The notes: a model not told the origin generated them from the sequence alone. A stretch of DNA of 64,000 bases from Rubrimonas cliftonensis (GCF_900107585.1 NZ_FNQM01000013.1:42712-106711), one strand, 5' to 3'; numbered from the stretch's first letter, positions 32,540-43,056 are shown. Translations and numbers: made by a program.

Positions 32540-34416
32540 GCCCGCTCACGCGAAAGCCGCCGCGCAGCGCCCAGCAGAAGCAGCAGGGCCGCAGGCGTCA
32601 TTCCCTCGATGCGTCCGGCCTGTCCCAATGTAGCCGGCCTGACGCGCTGAAGCTTCTCCCGAAGCTCAGACGAGAGGCCTGCTATCGCCCCGACATCAAG
32701 TGTTCCAGGCAGTTCAATCGCTTCGTCTCGCTGGACAGCCGCGATGTCTCGCGCCTGCCTCTCGGAGTACCGGGAATACTGGGCGTCCGCCGCAAGGCGC
32801 GCAGCGATTGAGTTCGGCAGATCCTTCAGTTCGGGCGCGACTCCGACGAGATCGCCAAACTCCACAGCCTCCTGCGCGAGGAGATCGAAGCCGTTGCGGC
32901 GCACACCATCGGCTTTCACAGCCATACCCATCGCCTGCGCCTGGTGCGGCGTTACCTGCAGCGCCTCCAATGCGGCCCGGCCCTTCCGCACAAGGGCCAT
33001 CACCTCCGCGTGTCTCGACAGACGTTCAGCGCCCGCAATGCCCCATTGTTCCGCAAGAGGGGTCAACCGCTCACCAGCCGTGTCGACGCGCAGCGACAGA
33101 CGAAACTCCGCGCGGGACGTGAACATGCGGTATGGCTCGGTCACGCCCCGGGTAACCAGATCGTCGATCATGACGCCGATATACGCATCCGACCGCTGCA
33201 GAACGACTTCATCATTCCCCTGCGCCATGCGGGCCGCATTCAGACCGGCGATCAAGCCCTGCGCCGCAGCCTCCTCATATCCGGTGGTGCCGTTTATTTG
33301 ACCGGCGAGAAACAGGCCGGGGAAGGCCCGCAGCGACAGGCCTCGCGTCAGGGCGCGAGGATCCACATAATCGTACTCGATTGCATAGCCGTCACGCAGA
33401 ACATGGGCGTCCTCCAACCCGACAATGGTTCTGAGGAACCGTCTCTGAACGTCCGCAGGCAGGGATGTAGATATGCCGTTGGGGTAAACGGTCGGATCGT
33501 CCAGTCCCTCGGGCTCAAGAAAGATCTGGTGCCTTGAACGGTCGCCGAAGCGGCGCACCTTGTCCTCAATCGAGGGGCAGTAACGCGGCCCCGAACCGGC
33601 GATTGCGCCAAGGGCGATCGCCGACCGGTCGAAATTCCTTCGTATGACGTCGTGCGTGGTCTCGTTCGTATGGGTGATGAAGCAATCGACCTGCCTGGCC
33701 GCCGTCGCAGAGGTCACGTCGGACAGGAAAACCGGTGCGTCGTCGCCGGGCTGCGGCTCAAGCCTGTCCCAGTCTATCGTCCGACCATCAAGACGGGGTG
33801 GCGTACCCGTCTTGAGACGCCCCATCGGCAGGCTGGAGGACCGCAATCGTGCAGCCAGGGCGCTTGCCGAAGCTTCACCCTGCCGCCCGCCAGAGTGCTG
33901 CATGTCGCCGATATGGATCACGCCGCCGAGAAAGGTCCCCGTGGTGAGGACAACCGCATCGGCCTCGATCACGCCCCCATCGTGTAGAATGACGCCGTCG
34001 ACCCGCGAGCCACGGTGGCGCAGGTCGTCGACGGCCGACTCCACGATCGTCAGCGTCGCGACGTTCCTGAGCTCGGCCTGCATTGCCGCGCGATAGAGCG
34101 CGCGATCGCATTGCGCTCGCGGCCCCTGGACGGCGGGCCCTCGTCGCCGGTTCAGGAGGCGATAGTGAATGGCGGCCGCGTCGCCGACACGCGCCATCAA
34201 TCCGTCGAGCGCGTCGATCTCGCGGACAAGGTGGCCCTTGCCGAGGCCGCCGATCGCCGGATTGCACGACATCTCGCCGATCCGGTCGGCCCGGTGCGTC
34301 ACAAGGGTGACGGCTGCGCCCGCTCGCGCGGCGGCATGGGCGGCTTCGCACCCTGCATGGCCCCCGCCGACGATCACGACGTGACCTGCGCATGGTGGAT
34401 GTTTCACGTGAAACAT
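32536..34416 (-). CDS. mnmG: tRNA U34 carboxymethylaminomethyl-modifying enzyme MnmG
   Basis: This 626-residue FAD enzyme works with MnmE to add the cmnm5 group to wobble uridines. [23 protein letters not shown] at the N terminus is the FAD-binding motif, and [14 protein letters not shown] and GNRR-like C-terminal parts follow. I chose the ATG at 34416, giving MFHVKH, a start common in alphaproteobacterial MnmG because those codons are a parS site. The stop overlaps the rsmG start. Confidence 0.97.
   Translation of the reverse strand: MFHVKHPPCAGHVVIVGGGHAGCEAAHAAARAGAAVTLVTHRADRIGEMSCNPAIGGLGKGHLVREIDALDGLMARVGDAAAIHYRLLNRRRGPAVQGPRAQCDRALYRAAMQAELRNVATLTIVESAVDDLRHRGSRVDGVILHDGGVIEADAVVLTTGTFLGGVIHIGDMQHSGGRQGEASASALAARLRSSSLPMGRLKTGTPPRLDGRTIDWDRLEPQPGDDAPVFLSDVTSATAARQVDCFITHTNETTHDVIRRNFDRSAIALGAIAGSGPRYCPSIEDKVRRFGDRSRHQIFLEPEGLDDPTVYPNGISTSLPADVQRRFLRTIVGLEDAHVLRDGYAIEYDYVDPRALTRGLSLRAFPGLFLAGQINGTTGYEEAAAQGLIAGLNAARMAQGNDEVVLQRSDAYIGVMIDDLVTRGVTEPYRMFTSRAEFRLSLRVDTAGERLTPLAEQWGIAGAERLSRHAEVMALVRKGRAALEALQVTPHQAQAMGMAVKADGVRRNGFDLLAQEAVEFGDLVGVAPELKDLPNSIAARLAADAQYSRYSERQARDIAAVQRDEAIELPGTLDVGAIAGLSSELREKLQRVRPATLGQAGRIEGMTPAALLLLLGAARRLSRERA
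34400..34415. other. parS centromere site at the mnmG start
   Basis: This is a second perfect TGTTTCACGTGAAACA, extended by flanking A and T to an 18-base palindrome (34399-34416). It encodes the first residues of MnmG and lies 2,031 bases from the site in rsmG. Confidence 0.93.
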
Positions 34417-34442
34417 TGAGACGCCCGCTCCGGCCCGCAGGC

Positions 34443-35747
34443 CTACTTCCCGAGACAAAACCGGCCAAACACTTCGTCCAGAACCGCCTCGACGTCAACG
34501 CGCCCGAGCAGCATGTCGAGCGCCCTCACGGCGAGCCGAAGCTCCTCGGCCGCAAATTCAGCCTTTTCGCTGATGGCGGCAACCAGGTGACTGCGGGCCT
34601 CGCCCACCGCTGCGACATGTCGAGCCTGCGCGAGCAGGCCGCTCTCGCCCACCAACCCGTCAAGGCGCGACTCGATCTCCGCCAGAAGCCTGTCCACGCC
34701 GTGCCCGCTGACGGCGGATACGGGCACACCGGTGAAACCGCCCGGCGCAGGCGCCACATCCACCTTGTTCCAGACGCAGAGATCGGACTCGACGATCTCC
34801 GGGGCGTCCCATGACGCCACCGCCACCCTCATGTCCGACGACGCCGCGCGGCGCAGTCCCCACATCACACCGGCCCGCTCGACGCGATCCTCGGACTCAC
34901 GCCTCCCGGCCGTATCGACGAAAGTCACAAGCCGCCCGCCAAGAGTGCATCGGACCTCGATAACGTCGCGGGTCGTGCCTGGAAGCGCGTCGGTCAAAGC
35001 CACTTCGCGCCCTGCGATGCGGTTGAGAATGCTCGACTTTCCCGCATTTGGCGGGCCAATCAGGGACACTTCGAAACCGTCGCGCACAAGCGCTGCGCCT
35101 TTGGCGGCCGCAAGAGCGGCATCCATTGCGGCGACCACCGCAGCCACCTGCTCGCGCGCGGCGCCCTCCACCTCGTCAGGAACATCGTCCGCGAAATCGA
35201 TAACGGCCTCGAACAGAGCCATGGTGCCGATCAGGCTCGACCGCCATTGCGTCGCCACGTCGGTCAATGCGCCGGACGCAAGCCGGATGGCCTGACGGCG
35301 CTGTGCGGACGTCTCGGCTTCGATCAGATCGGCGAGGCTTTCAAGCTGAACGAGATCGAGGCGTCCGCCCTCAAGCGCACGACGCGAGAACTCTCCGGGT
35401 CTGGCCATCCGAAGACCGTCGACTTCCGTGAGCCGCGCGAGGACATCCCGAACAACGGCGGGGCCGCCGTGCAGATGCAGTTCCGCGCAGCGTTCGCCGG
35501 TGGCTGAAGCGCCTTCAGGAAATGCGACGACGAGGGCCTCGTCGAGAACATCGTCTGCGCTGCGGCCGAGAAGCCGCCTCAGACGCATCACCCGATCCGC
35601 CGGAACGCATCCGCCCGTCAAGATCGCCAATGCGTCGTGGGCGTACGGACCTGAAATGCGAATGACGGCGATCGCTCCCCGCCCGGGAGGCGTCGCGGCG
35701 GCGAAAATCGTGTCGCCGCCGCGGGGGGTCTCAACCGACGATGTCAA
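34443..35747 (-). CDS. mnmE: tRNA modification GTPase MnmE
   Basis: This 434-residue GTPase is the partner of MnmG. The N-terminal tetrahydrofolate-binding domain ([22 protein letters not shown]) precedes a helical region and an inserted G domain with GPPNAGKSS (G1), GTTRD (G2), DTAG (G3) and NKVD (G4). The C terminus FCLGK is the conserved Cys-containing catalytic tail. The likely start is TTG 35747, overlapping the ndk stop by 17 bases; in the conserved N terminus no ATG or GTG is available. It ends 26 bases before mnmG. Confidence 0.94.
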   Translation of the reverse strand: MTSSVETPRGGDTIFAAATPPGRGAIAVIRISGPYAHDALAILTGGCVPADRVMRLRRLLGRSADDVLDEALVVAFPEGASATGERCAELHLHGGPAVVRDVLARLTEVDGLRMARPGEFSRRALEGGRLDLVQLESLADLIEAETSAQRRQAIRLASGALTDVATQWRSSLIGTMALFEAVIDFADDVPDEVEGAAREQVAAVVAAMDAALAAAKGAALVRDGFEVSLIGPPNAGKSSILNRIAGREVALTDALPGTTRDVIEVRCTLGGRLVTFVDTAGRRESEDRVERAGVMWGLRRAASSDMRVAVASWDAPEIVESDLCVWNKVDVAPAPGGFTGVPVSAVSGHGVDRLLAEIESRLDGLVGESGLLAQARHVAAVGEARSHLVAAISEKAEFAAEELRLAVRALDMLLGRVDVEAVLDEVFGRFCLGK

Positions 35748-36153
35748 GGCCGCTGAAGAAGAACGCGATCTCGGTCGCCGCGTTCTCCGCACTGTCCGAG
35801 CCATGCACCGAGTTTTCGCCGATCGACAGCGCAAACTCCTTGCGAACCGTTCCCTCGGCCGCCTCGGCGGGGTTCGTTGCGCCCATGACCTCTCGGTTCT
35901 TCGCAACGGCGCCTTCGCCCTCCAGCACCTGCACGACAACCGGACCCGACGCCATGAAGCTGCGCAGCTCGTCATAGAACGGACGCGCCGCGTGCACTGC
36001 GTAGAAGGCGCCCGCCTGGTCCAACGTCATGCGGATACGGCGCTGCGCCACGATCCGCAGGCCCGCGGCCTCGAACTTGGCGTTGATCGCGCCGGTGAGA
36101 TTGCGCGCGGTGGCGTCGGGCTTGATGATCGAAAGAGTGCGTTCGACAGTCAT
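35731..36153 (-). CDS. ndk: Nucleoside diphosphate kinase
   Basis: This 140-residue enzyme exchanges gamma-phosphates between nucleoside tri- and diphosphates. [14 protein letters not shown] begins the ferredoxin-like fold, and [12 protein letters not shown] near residues 114-125 contains the phosphorylated histidine. The gene lies between rho and mnmE with the same orientation and overlaps mnmE at its end. Confidence 0.97.
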   Translation of the reverse strand: MTVERTLSIIKPDATARNLTGAINAKFEAAGLRIVAQRRIRMTLDQAGAFYAVHAARPFYDELRSFMASGPVVVQVLEGEGAVAKNREVMGATNPAEAAEGTVRKEFALSIGENSVHGSDSAENAATEIAFFFSGLDIVG

Positions 36154-36322
36154 GTTCTGGTTCCTTGCGGCGACGCGCGACGGGCGTGCTGGACAGCGTT
36201 TCTGGGCGCGCGCGCAGAACCCCGAGGCGGGCTGCGCGCGGCTGCGAGGCGCTTAGCATGAAGGGCGCCCGCGTCAAAGCCGCAACGCCCGTCGAACCGC
36301 AGCGGTGGCCGTCTGCGCCGCG

Positions 36323-37594
36323 TCAGGTGTTCATCGAGTCGAAGAAATCCTTGTTGCTCCGCGTCTGCTTGAGCTTGCCTAGCAGAAATTCGATGGCGTC
36401 CGCCGTTCCCATCGGGTTGAGAATGCGCCGCAGCACGAAGATTTTGGTGAGCTCACTCTTCTGCACCAGCAACTCTTCCTTGCGGGTGCCGGACTTCAGG
36501 ATGTCGAGCGCCGGGAACACGCGTTTGTCGGCGACCTTCCGATCGAGCACGATCTCGCTGTTGCCGGTACCCTTGAACTCCTCGAAGATCACTTCGTCCA
36601 TCCGCGAACCCGTCTCGATCAGCGCGGTTGCGATGATCGTCAGCGAGCCGCCCTCCTCGATGTTGCGGGCCGCGCCGAAGAACCGCTTGGGCCGCTGAAG
36701 CGCATTGGCGTCGACGCCGCCTGTCAGCACCTTGCCGCTGGAGGGCACGACGGTGTTATAGGCGCGGCCGAGTCGCGTGATCGAATCGAGCAGGATCACG
36801 ACGTCGCGGCCATGCTCGGTCAGCCGCTTGGCTTTCTCGATGACCATCTCGCTGACGGCGACATGGCGCGTCGCGGGCTCGTCGAACGTAGAGGCCACAA
36901 CCTCGCCCTTCACCGAGCGCTGCATGTCCGTCACCTCTTCCGGGCGCTCGTCGATGAGCAGCACGATGAGGTAGCACTCGGGATGGTTGCGCTCGATGGA
37001 ATGCGCGATGTTCTGCAGCAGCACGGTCTTGCCCGTGCGTGGCGGCGCGACGATCAGCGCGCGCTGACCCTTGCCGAGCGGCGCCACAAGATCGATGATT
37101 CGCGCCGAGCGGTCCTTAACCGCCGGATCGTCGATCTCCATGTTGAAGCGCTGGTCGGGATAGAGCGGCGTCAGGTTGTCGAAGTGCACCTTGTGCCGGG
37201 CCGCTTCCGGGTCCTCGAAGTTGATCGTCGAGACCTTGAGCAGCGCGAAGTACCGTTCACCGTCCTTGGGCGCACGGATCATCCCGTCGACCGTATCACC
37301 GGTGCGCAGCGAAAACCGCCGGATCTGAGACGGTGAAACATAGATGTCGTCAGGGCCAGGCAGATAGTTTGCTTCAGGCGACCGCAGAAATCCGAAGCCG
37401 TCTTGTAGTACTTCCAGAACACCCGTTCCTTGAATTTCGACTTCACGCTCTGCAAGTTCTTTCAAGATCGCAAAAAGCATGTCCTGCTTGCGCATGGAGC
37501 TGGCATTTTCGACTTCAAGTTCTTCAGCAAAGGCCAGAAGTTCGGTAGGCGATTTCGCCTTGAGTTCCGAGAGCTTCAGATAATCGGTTTCCAT
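36323..37594 (-). CDS. rho: Transcription termination factor Rho
   Basis: This 423-residue hexameric RNA helicase terminates transcription. The N-terminal domain [24 protein letters not shown] precedes the RNA-binding cold-shock-like domain ([37 protein letters not shown]). The ATPase core has [12 protein letters not shown] (Walker A), [10 protein letters not shown] and the Q/R loops. ATG 37594 is the start; an in-frame ATG 43 codons upstream adds an unconserved tail. hemJ lies 139 bases upstream. Confidence 0.97.
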   Translation of the reverse strand: METDYLKLSELKAKSPTELLAFAEELEVENASSMRKQDMLFAILKELAEREVEIQGTGVLEVLQDGFGFLRSPEANYLPGPDDIYVSPSQIRRFSLRTGDTVDGMIRAPKDGERYFALLKVSTINFEDPEAARHKVHFDNLTPLYPDQRFNMEIDDPAVKDRSARIIDLVAPLGKGQRALIVAPPRTGKTVLLQNIAHSIERNHPECYLIVLLIDERPEEVTDMQRSVKGEVVASTFDEPATRHVAVSEMVIEKAKRLTEHGRDVVILLDSITRLGRAYNTVVPSSGKVLTGGVDANALQRPKRFFGAARNIEEGGSLTIIATALIETGSRMDEVIFEEFKGTGNSEIVLDRKVADKRVFPALDILKSGTRKEELLVQKSELTKIFVLRRILNPMGTADAIEFLLGKLKQTRSNKDFFDSMNT

Positions 37595-37733
37595 AACTGG
37601 TCCGTGGAGGATCGCCTCTGGGACAGGAAGGGACTGTCCGTGATTGGCGAGATATGGGAGGGGCGCAACATCGAGCCGTCGCCGGGGATGACGTGTATAT
37701 GGATGTATGGAAAGCGTTGTCAAATGGTGAGCG

Positions 37734-38165
37734 TCAGAACGGCCTGACGATCACCATGATCACGATCACCACGAACAGCAATGTCGGCGCCTCGTTCGCG
37801 ATGCGGTAGAACCTGCCCGGCCGCGTGTTCGCGTCCGCGGCGAAGCGCTTCACCCACGTCCCGGCCATGTGGTGAAATCCGGTCATCGCGGCGACCATTC
37901 CGACCTTCACCCAGAACCATCCGGAAGTGGCGACGCTGCCCCACAGCATCCAGGCCAGCCACAGACCCGTGATCCAGGTCGCGATCATGGCCGGGCCCAT
38001 GATGAAACGATGCAGCTTGCGCTCCATGACCTTGAACGTCTCGGACGTCGCATCGCCCGGCGTCGCCGACTCCGCATGATAGACGAAGATGCGCGGGAGG
38101 TAGAACAGGCCTGCCATCCAGCTTGTCCAGGCCAGGATGTGGATCGTCTTGACCGTCTCGTACAT
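37734..38165 (-). CDS. hemJ: Protoporphyrinogen IX oxidase HemJ
   Basis: This 143-residue membrane protein of the HemJ (UPF0093) family oxidises protoporphyrinogen IX in heme synthesis. About four helices are visible. The N-terminal [25 protein letters not shown] includes the conserved histidines that bind heme b. It starts three bases after the hemE stop, so the two heme-pathway genes form an operon. Confidence 0.92.
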   Translation of the reverse strand: MYETVKTIHILAWTSWMAGLFYLPRIFVYHAESATPGDATSETFKVMERKLHRFIMGPAMIATWITGLWLAWMLWGSVATSGWFWVKVGMVAAMTGFHHMAGTWVKRFAADANTRPGRFYRIANEAPTLLFVVIVIMVIVRPF

Positions 38166-38168
38166 CGC

Positions 38169-39206
38169 TCAACCCCTGATCACGCGAAGCAGACGCTCCA
38201 CATTGGCGGGGTCGGCGTCCGGCGTGATTCCATGACCCAGGTTGAAGATGAACGGCCCGCCGCCGAGCGTCGACAACAACCCGCGCGCGGCATCGTCCAG
38301 CGCCGCGCCGCCCGTCACCATGTGCCGCGCGTCGAGGTTCCCCTGGACCGCGACATGCGGTTGCAGCGCATCGCGCGCCCATGTCGCCGAGACGCCCTCA
38401 TCGATCGCCAGCGCCTGCGCGCCGGTTCCCCGCGCCATGTCGGCGTAGAGTTCCCCGGCGCCGCGCGGGAACAGGATCACCGGCGCGCCCGGTCGCGCCG
38501 CGCGCACCGCCGCCGCGATCCGCTCGGCCGGGTCGACGCACCAGCGCTGGAACACCGCCGGGTTCGGCGCCAGCGCGCCCGCCCAGCTGTCAAAGAGCTT
38601 CACCACTTCGGCGCCGGCGTCGATCTGCGCGATCAGATAGGCCGTCGTCGCGGTCTCCAGCCGCGCCATCAGCGCGCTGAACACTTCCGGCGCGCCGCGC
38701 ATCAGCGCAAGCGCGCCGGCCTGCTGGTCCTTCCCCCGACCGGCGATCATGTAGGTCGCCACGGTCCACGGCGCGCCGGCGAAACCGATGAGCGTCGTCT
38801 CCTTCGGCAGCGCGCCGCGAAGAATGCGGACCGTCTCGTAGACCGGAGCAAGGAACTCATGCATCGCGGCGACGTCGGCGAGCCGTTCCACCTCCTCCAT
38901 GGTCGTCATCGGCTCCAGCCGCGGCCCTTCGCCGGTCTCGAACCAGAGCTTCCGGCCAAGACCGTGCGGCACGAGCAGGATGTCGGCGAACAGGATCGCC
39001 GCGTCGAAGCCGAAGCGGCGGATGGGCTGAAGCGTCACTTCCGCGGCAAGTTGGGGCGAGTAGCAGAGATCCAGGAATGACCCTGCCTGCGCCCGCGTCG
39101 CCAGGTATTCCGGCAGGTATCTGCCCGCCTGTCGCATGAGCCACACCGGCGGCGCCGCAAGGCTCTCTCCCGAGAGAACGCGCAGGAGCGATTTTCCGGT
39201 GGTCAT
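38169..39206 (-). CDS. hemE: Uroporphyrinogen decarboxylase
   Basis: This 345-residue cofactor-free enzyme makes coproporphyrinogen [17 protein letters not shown] near the N terminus is the hallmark active-site segment, and [34 protein letters not shown] carries the catalytic aspartate. ATG 39206 has GGAG at good spacing; another ATG five codons upstream is less likely. It is the last leftward gene before the candidate origin. Confidence 0.97.
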   Translation of the reverse strand: MTTGKSLLRVLSGESLAAPPVWLMRQAGRYLPEYLATRAQAGSFLDLCYSPQLAAEVTLQPIRRFGFDAAILFADILLVPHGLGRKLWFETGEGPRLEPMTTMEEVERLADVAAMHEFLAPVYETVRILRGALPKETTLIGFAGAPWTVATYMIAGRGKDQQAGALALMRGAPEVFSALMARLETATTAYLIAQIDAGAEVVKLFDSWAGALAPNPAVFQRWCVDPAERIAAAVRAARPGAPVILFPRGAGELYADMARGTGAQALAIDEGVSATWARDALQPHVAVQGNLDARHMVTGGAALDDAARGLLSTLGGGPFIFNLGHGITPDADPANVERLLRVIRG

Positions 39207-39683
39207 GCCTTCTCCGTTCAAGGATTTTTAGGAAAGGATGGAGTCGTAGATGGGCTGTGGGTCATGGGGATTATCGCCGCCGCACACTCTGCGCACAGAG
39301 TTATCCAGAACCGTCCCACGCAGCGGCGGCAGGCCCCATGCCACGCCGCAGACAACTGTTTCCGGCATGGGCCGTTCGGTTTCAAGCACATGGGCCCGGC
39401 CAGCGCTCTTGCGTCGCAGGCCGATCCATGCGGAGTCCGCCCACATGGGCCGAGTCGCGCACAATCGCCGCATCGCCGGGGACAGGCGTCCGCCTGGTTG
39501 TGGGAGAAGGGCGAGGTTTCGGGGGTGGTCCCGGCGCGCAGCGCTCCTTTCGCTGCGGATCATCGCTGCGCGCGGTCCGCTCACAGCGTCGGCGCCCGCC
39601 CGCCCCCGGCTTTTCCCCATCTTCCTGTGGAACGTCGCCGCCGCGCCTCGCCGGCGGGCGCCCGCGAGAGGTCGTTTCCGCCG
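39207..39683. other. oriC: Candidate chromosomal replication origin (oriC)
   Basis: This 477-base gene-free region follows hemE and is where transcription changes from leftward to rightward. It contains one near-consensus DnaA box, TTATCCAGA (39301-39309). Weaker boxes are TGTGGGTCA (39256-39264), TTTTCCCCA (39611-39619) and TGTGGAACG (39626-39634). TCCCCA-type weak sites occur at 39265-39270 (reverse) and 39614-39619. A locally A/T-richer patch lies at about 39218-39245. Placement next to hemE, and near parAB/parS, matches the origin of Caulobacter and other alphaproteobacteria. Few strong boxes keep confidence moderate. Confidence 0.45.
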
Positions 39684-40346
39684 ATGACCACGCCGCTTCA
39701 CGCCGAGCGCCTGCGGGTCGTGAGGGAGACGGTCATGCGGCTGCAGGCCCGCACCGTCCTCGATCTCGGCTGCGGCGACGGTGATCTGATCATCGAGCTC
39801 GCCCGTCTGCCCGGCGTGGAGCGCATCGAGGGCGTCGACGTCTCGCGGGACGCGCTCGAGCGATTGCAGGCGAGGCGGGCCGAGGCGGAGGTGGGTGCGG
39901 CGCCGCGCGGCGCGACGGTGGTCCTTCATCACGGCCAGATCTCGGCGCTGGGCCCCGCCTTTGCGGGCTTCGACGTCGCGACGCTCGTCGAGGTGATCGA
40001 GCATGTCGATCCCGAGCGGCTCTCGACCCTGGAGCGGGCCGTCTTTCGGGCGGCGCGTCCGCGCTTCGTCGTGATGACGACGCCGAACGCCGACTTCAAC
40101 GATGCGCTCGGCGTGCCGCGGGGGCGATTCCGCCACCCCGGGCATCGCTTCGAGTGGGGCCGCCAACGGTTCCGGAGCTGGTGCGAGGGGGTCGCGTCGC
40201 GGACGGCCTATGCGGTGAACTGCACGGATCTCGGCGTTCGGCGCGCGCCGATGGGGGCGGAAAGCCAGATGGCGCTCTTCAGTCGGGAAGCTCAGGTCGA
40301 TGGCGCGCGGCCAAGCCTTTCGCGCCCGCCCCGTTGGGCGCTATGA
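39684..40346 (+). CDS. Hen1-like 3'-terminal RNA ribose 2'-O-methyltransferase
   Basis: This 220-residue SAM-dependent methyltransferase has VLDLGCGDGDL (SAM motif I) at about 25-35. Its metal-binding pattern is that of the Hen1 family: ExxEH at 103-107 (EVIEH) and a distal His in HPGHRFEW (about 151-158), with TTPNADFN between them. Hen1 enzymes 2'-O-methylate RNA 3' ends; in bacteria they usually pair with the Pnkp repair kinase-ligase, which is absent here. Upstream in-frame ATGs exist, but that extension is unconserved-looking and overlaps the candidate origin. livG follows after 53 bases. Confidence 0.75.
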   Translation: MTTPLHAERLRVVRETVMRLQARTVLDLGCGDGDLIIELARLPGVERIEGVDVSRDALERLQARRAEAEVGAAPRGATVVLHHGQISALGPAFAGFDVATLVEVIEHVDPERLSTLERAVFRAARPRFVVMTTPNADFNDALGVPRGRFRHPGHRFEWGRQRFRSWCEGVASRTAYAVNCTDLGVRRAPMGAESQMALFSREAQVDGARPSLSRPPRWAL

Positions 40347-40399
40347 CTTCCGGGCGGCTTCGCGGCTGGGGGCGCGGCGACGGGCGGGTTTGTGCGGTC

Positions 40400-41176
40400 A
40401 TGCTGGAACTTGAAGCCATCACGATGCGCTTCGGCGGCCTCACCGCGGTCGACGGGTGCGGCTTCTCCGTGGAGGCCGGGTCGATCACCGGGCTCATCGG
40501 CCCGAACGGCGCCGGCAAGACGACGCTCTTCAACGTCATCGCCGGCGCCCTGCGCCCGACGGCGGGTGCGGTGCGGTTCCTTGGTGAGGCCATCACGCGA
40601 CTCAGCCCCGATGCGCGGTATCGGCGCGGCCTCGTGCGCACCTTCCAGATACCCCACGAGTTCCACCGCCTGAGCGCCCGCGAGAACCTGATGCTCGCCG
40701 CGTCGGGCCAGTCCGGCGAGAGCCTTGCGGCCAACTGGCTGCGCTGGGGCGCCGTACGCGCCGAGGAGGCCGGCCTGCGCGGGAGGGCCGACGCCGTGCT
40801 GGACAGTCTGAACCTCGGCCATGTCGCCGATCTTCCGGCGGGCGGCCTCTCGGGCGGGCAGAAGAAGCTTCTCGAAATCGGTCGCACCATGATGAGCGAC
40901 GCGCGGCTCGTCCTTCTCGACGAGCCCGCCGCCGGCGTGAACCGCACCTTGCTGCGCGACATCGAGGCGACGATCCGCCGCCTCAATCGCGAACACGGCT
41001 ACACCTTCCTGTTGATCGAGCACGACATGGGCATGATCGAGCGCCTGTGCGGCCACGTCGTCTGCATGGCCGAGGGGCGGCTGCTGATCGAGGGCGGCTT
41101 CGCCGCCGTGCGCAACGATCCGCGCGTGCTCGAAGCCTATCTGGGCGAGCGCGTGCCTGTGGGCGTGGACGCATGA
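40400..41176 (+). CDS. livG: Branched-chain-type ABC transporter ATPase (LivG)
   Basis: This 258-residue ATPase of the HAAT family drives uptake through LivH/LivM-type permeases. Walker A is GPNGAGKTTLF at about 35-45, the signature is GGLSGGQKKLLEIGR, and Walker B is LVLLDEPAAGVN, the LivG-specific variant. It is the first gene of a six-gene operon joined by 4-5-base overlaps or short gaps. The cargo is unknown because no binding protein is encoded nearby. Confidence 0.9.
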   Translation: MLELEAITMRFGGLTAVDGCGFSVEAGSITGLIGPNGAGKTTLFNVIAGALRPTAGAVRFLGEAITRLSPDARYRRGLVRTFQIPHEFHRLSARENLMLAASGQSGESLAANWLRWGAVRAEEAGLRGRADAVLDSLNLGHVADLPAGGLSGGQKKLLEIGRTMMSDARLVLLDEPAAGVNRTLLRDIEATIRRLNREHGYTFLLIEHDMGMIERLCGHVVCMAEGRLLIEGGFAAVRNDPRVLEAYLGERVPVGVDA

Positions 41177-41880
41177 GCGCGATTCTCTCCGTCGAGCGCG
41201 TCACCGGCGGCTACGGCGACGCGGACATCATCCATGACGTCTCGATGACCGTCGGCCGCGGTGAGATCGTCGTGGTTGTCGGTCCCAACGGCGCCGGGAA
41301 GTCGACCGCGATGAAGGCCGTCATCGGCCTGCTGCGCATCCGTCACGGTCATGTCTGGTTCGACGGCGCGCCGATCGCCGGATGGGGCGCCGACCGCATC
41401 GTGCGCCACGGCGTCGGCTTCGTGCCGCAGGTCGACAACGTGTTTCGTGAGATGACGGTGCACGAGAACCTCGAAATGGGGGCGTTCATCCGTCGCGACG
41501 GCGTTGCCGCCGCCTTCGAGCGCGTCTACGCCCTGTTTCCCGACCTCGCCCTCAAGCGGCGCGAGCTGGCCGGGCGGCTCTCCGGCGGGCAGCGGCAGAT
41601 GGTGGCGATGGGGCGGGCGCTGATGCTCGATCCGCGGCTGCTGCTGCTCGACGAGCCGACCGCAGGGCTCAGCCCGCTCTACATGGAGCGGATCTTCGAG
41701 ATCGTCCGCGACATCCGCGCCGCTGGCGTGTCCGTGATGCTGGTCGAGCAGCACGCGCGCCAGGCGCTCGCGCTCGCCGACCGGGCTTATGTGCTCGCGG
41801 CGGGGCGCAACCGGCGCGAGGGAACCGGCGCCGCGTTGCTTGAAGACCCTGAAATCGCCCAGCTCTTTCTTGGAGGATGA
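41173..41880 (+). CDS. livF: Branched-chain-type ABC transporter ATPase (LivF)
   Basis: This is a 235-residue second ATPase of the HAAT system, pairing with LivG. Walker A is GPNGAGKSTAMK, the signature is LSGGQRQMVAMGRAL, and Walker B is LLLLDEPTAGLSP, the LivF form. FVPQVDNVFREMTVHENLEMG matches family order. The ATG overlaps the livG stop as ATGA. The next start overlaps its own stop in the same way. Confidence 0.9.
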   Translation: MSAILSVERVTGGYGDADIIHDVSMTVGRGEIVVVVGPNGAGKSTAMKAVIGLLRIRHGHVWFDGAPIAGWGADRIVRHGVGFVPQVDNVFREMTVHENLEMGAFIRRDGVAAAFERVYALFPDLALKRRELAGRLSGGQRQMVAMGRALMLDPRLLLLDEPTAGLSPLYMERIFEIVRDIRAAGVSVMLVEQHARQALALADRAYVLAAGRNRREGTGAALLEDPEIAQLFLGG

Positions 41881-43043
41881 CCGCCATGAACCGCCTTTTC
41901 GACTGGGCTGTTGAGTTTTGGGATCGGCTTCGCCGCATGGCGGGCTTCGATCGGCTTGCAAAGTCCAAACGCGCAGCCGACCTCGCCGACAGCGGTCGGA
42001 TCCGCCGCATTCTCTACTTTATGCGGCCGCTCGTCGCGCTGGTAGTGATCATCTACATCGCCGCGCTCGTGAGCCGCCTGACGATCATCCACGGCGACGA
42101 CCTCGGCTATCCGCAAGTGGTGCTGACCGCGGACCGGCCCGCCGTTTCGCCGGGGACCGAGGCGCCAGACGGCGGCTGCGGCGACAGCGCGGTGGCGGCG
42201 ATGAGCGGCTACATTCTCGACGTGCTGGTGAACCAGAACACCTGGGCGCCGGCCGATCCGCAATACAAGATCGGCTGGTTCGGTGTCGTCAGCTTCGCGC
42301 CGGGGCCATTCTTCGACAACAAGGCGAGCTTCCAGATCGGCGCGCTCAGGGCGGTGCGGCGCATGTCGATCGAGATGGTCGACATCCTCGGCCGGGCCCG
42401 CGGCACCTCCGCCGCCGACGTCGATCTGCAGGACGCGCGCAGCTCCGTGCAGTGGAACGAGCGGTCGTGGATCGTGAACCCGTTCGATTCCCGGCTGCCG
42501 CTGATCTCGACGGCGGCAGGTTCGTCCTACCGATCCGCCATCGGGAACTACGAGGCGTACAACGCGAAACTCCGGCGCTGCGAGGCGCTCTACGACAGCC
42601 GCAGCGACAACCTGTTCCAGCTGCTCGACCGCATCGCCAACGAGATCGGCGGCATGACCGACCAGCTCGCCAGCCGCAGCAAGGGCGACGCGTGGGACGT
42701 CCAGCAGAAGGCGATGGTCCCCGCCACCGGCAACAACCGCGGCTTCTTCGACTTCCGCGCCGACAACCTGTTCTACGAGGCGCATGGCCTGATGTGGGCC
42801 TATCACGGCTATCTTCAGGCCGTGCGGTCCGACTTCAGCACGGTCATCCGGGACGCAAATCTCGGCCAGATCTGGGACCGCATGGAGGCCCATGTCGCCG
42901 AGAGCGCCTCGCTGGAGCCGCTCATCGTGTCGAACGGACGCGAGGACAGCATCTTCACGCCCGACCACCTGTCGGCCATGGCCGCCAACATGCTGCGCGC
43001 CCGCGCCAACATGGTCGAGATCCGCGAGGTTCTGAACCGTTGA
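41877..43043 (+). CDS. DUF2333 membrane-anchored periplasmic protein
   Basis: This 388-residue protein of DUF2333 has unknown function. One transmembrane helix lies at about 48-66 (RPLVALVVIIYIAALVSRL), preceded by a basic cytoplasmic tail. The long C-terminal part is presumably periplasmic, with VNQNTWAPADPQYKIGWFG, IVNPFDSRLPLISTAAGSSYRSA and a late GLMWAYHGYLQAVRSDF. The start overlaps livF (ATGA) and its stop is 13 bases before livH. It stands where a binding protein would be expected. I infer a partner of this transporter; there is no direct proof. Confidence 0.8.
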   Translation: MTAMNRLFDWAVEFWDRLRRMAGFDRLAKSKRAADLADSGRIRRILYFMRPLVALVVIIYIAALVSRLTIIHGDDLGYPQVVLTADRPAVSPGTEAPDGGCGDSAVAAMSGYILDVLVNQNTWAPADPQYKIGWFGVVSFAPGPFFDNKASFQIGALRAVRRMSIEMVDILGRARGTSAADVDLQDARSSVQWNERSWIVNPFDSRLPLISTAAGSSYRSAIGNYEAYNAKLRRCEALYDSRSDNLFQLLDRIANEIGGMTDQLASRSKGDAWDVQQKAMVPATGNNRGFFDFRADNLFYEAHGLMWAYHGYLQAVRSDFSTVIRDANLGQIWDRMEAHVAESASLEPLIVSNGREDSIFTPDHLSAMAANMLRARANMVEIREVLNR

Positions 43044-43056
43044 GGCGCGCCCCGCG

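Noticed and set aside
39264..39683. In-frame N-terminal extension of the Hen1-like protein
   Set aside because: The extension is low-complexity, lies outside the family length and covers the candidate origin. ATG 39684 is directly before the conserved domain.
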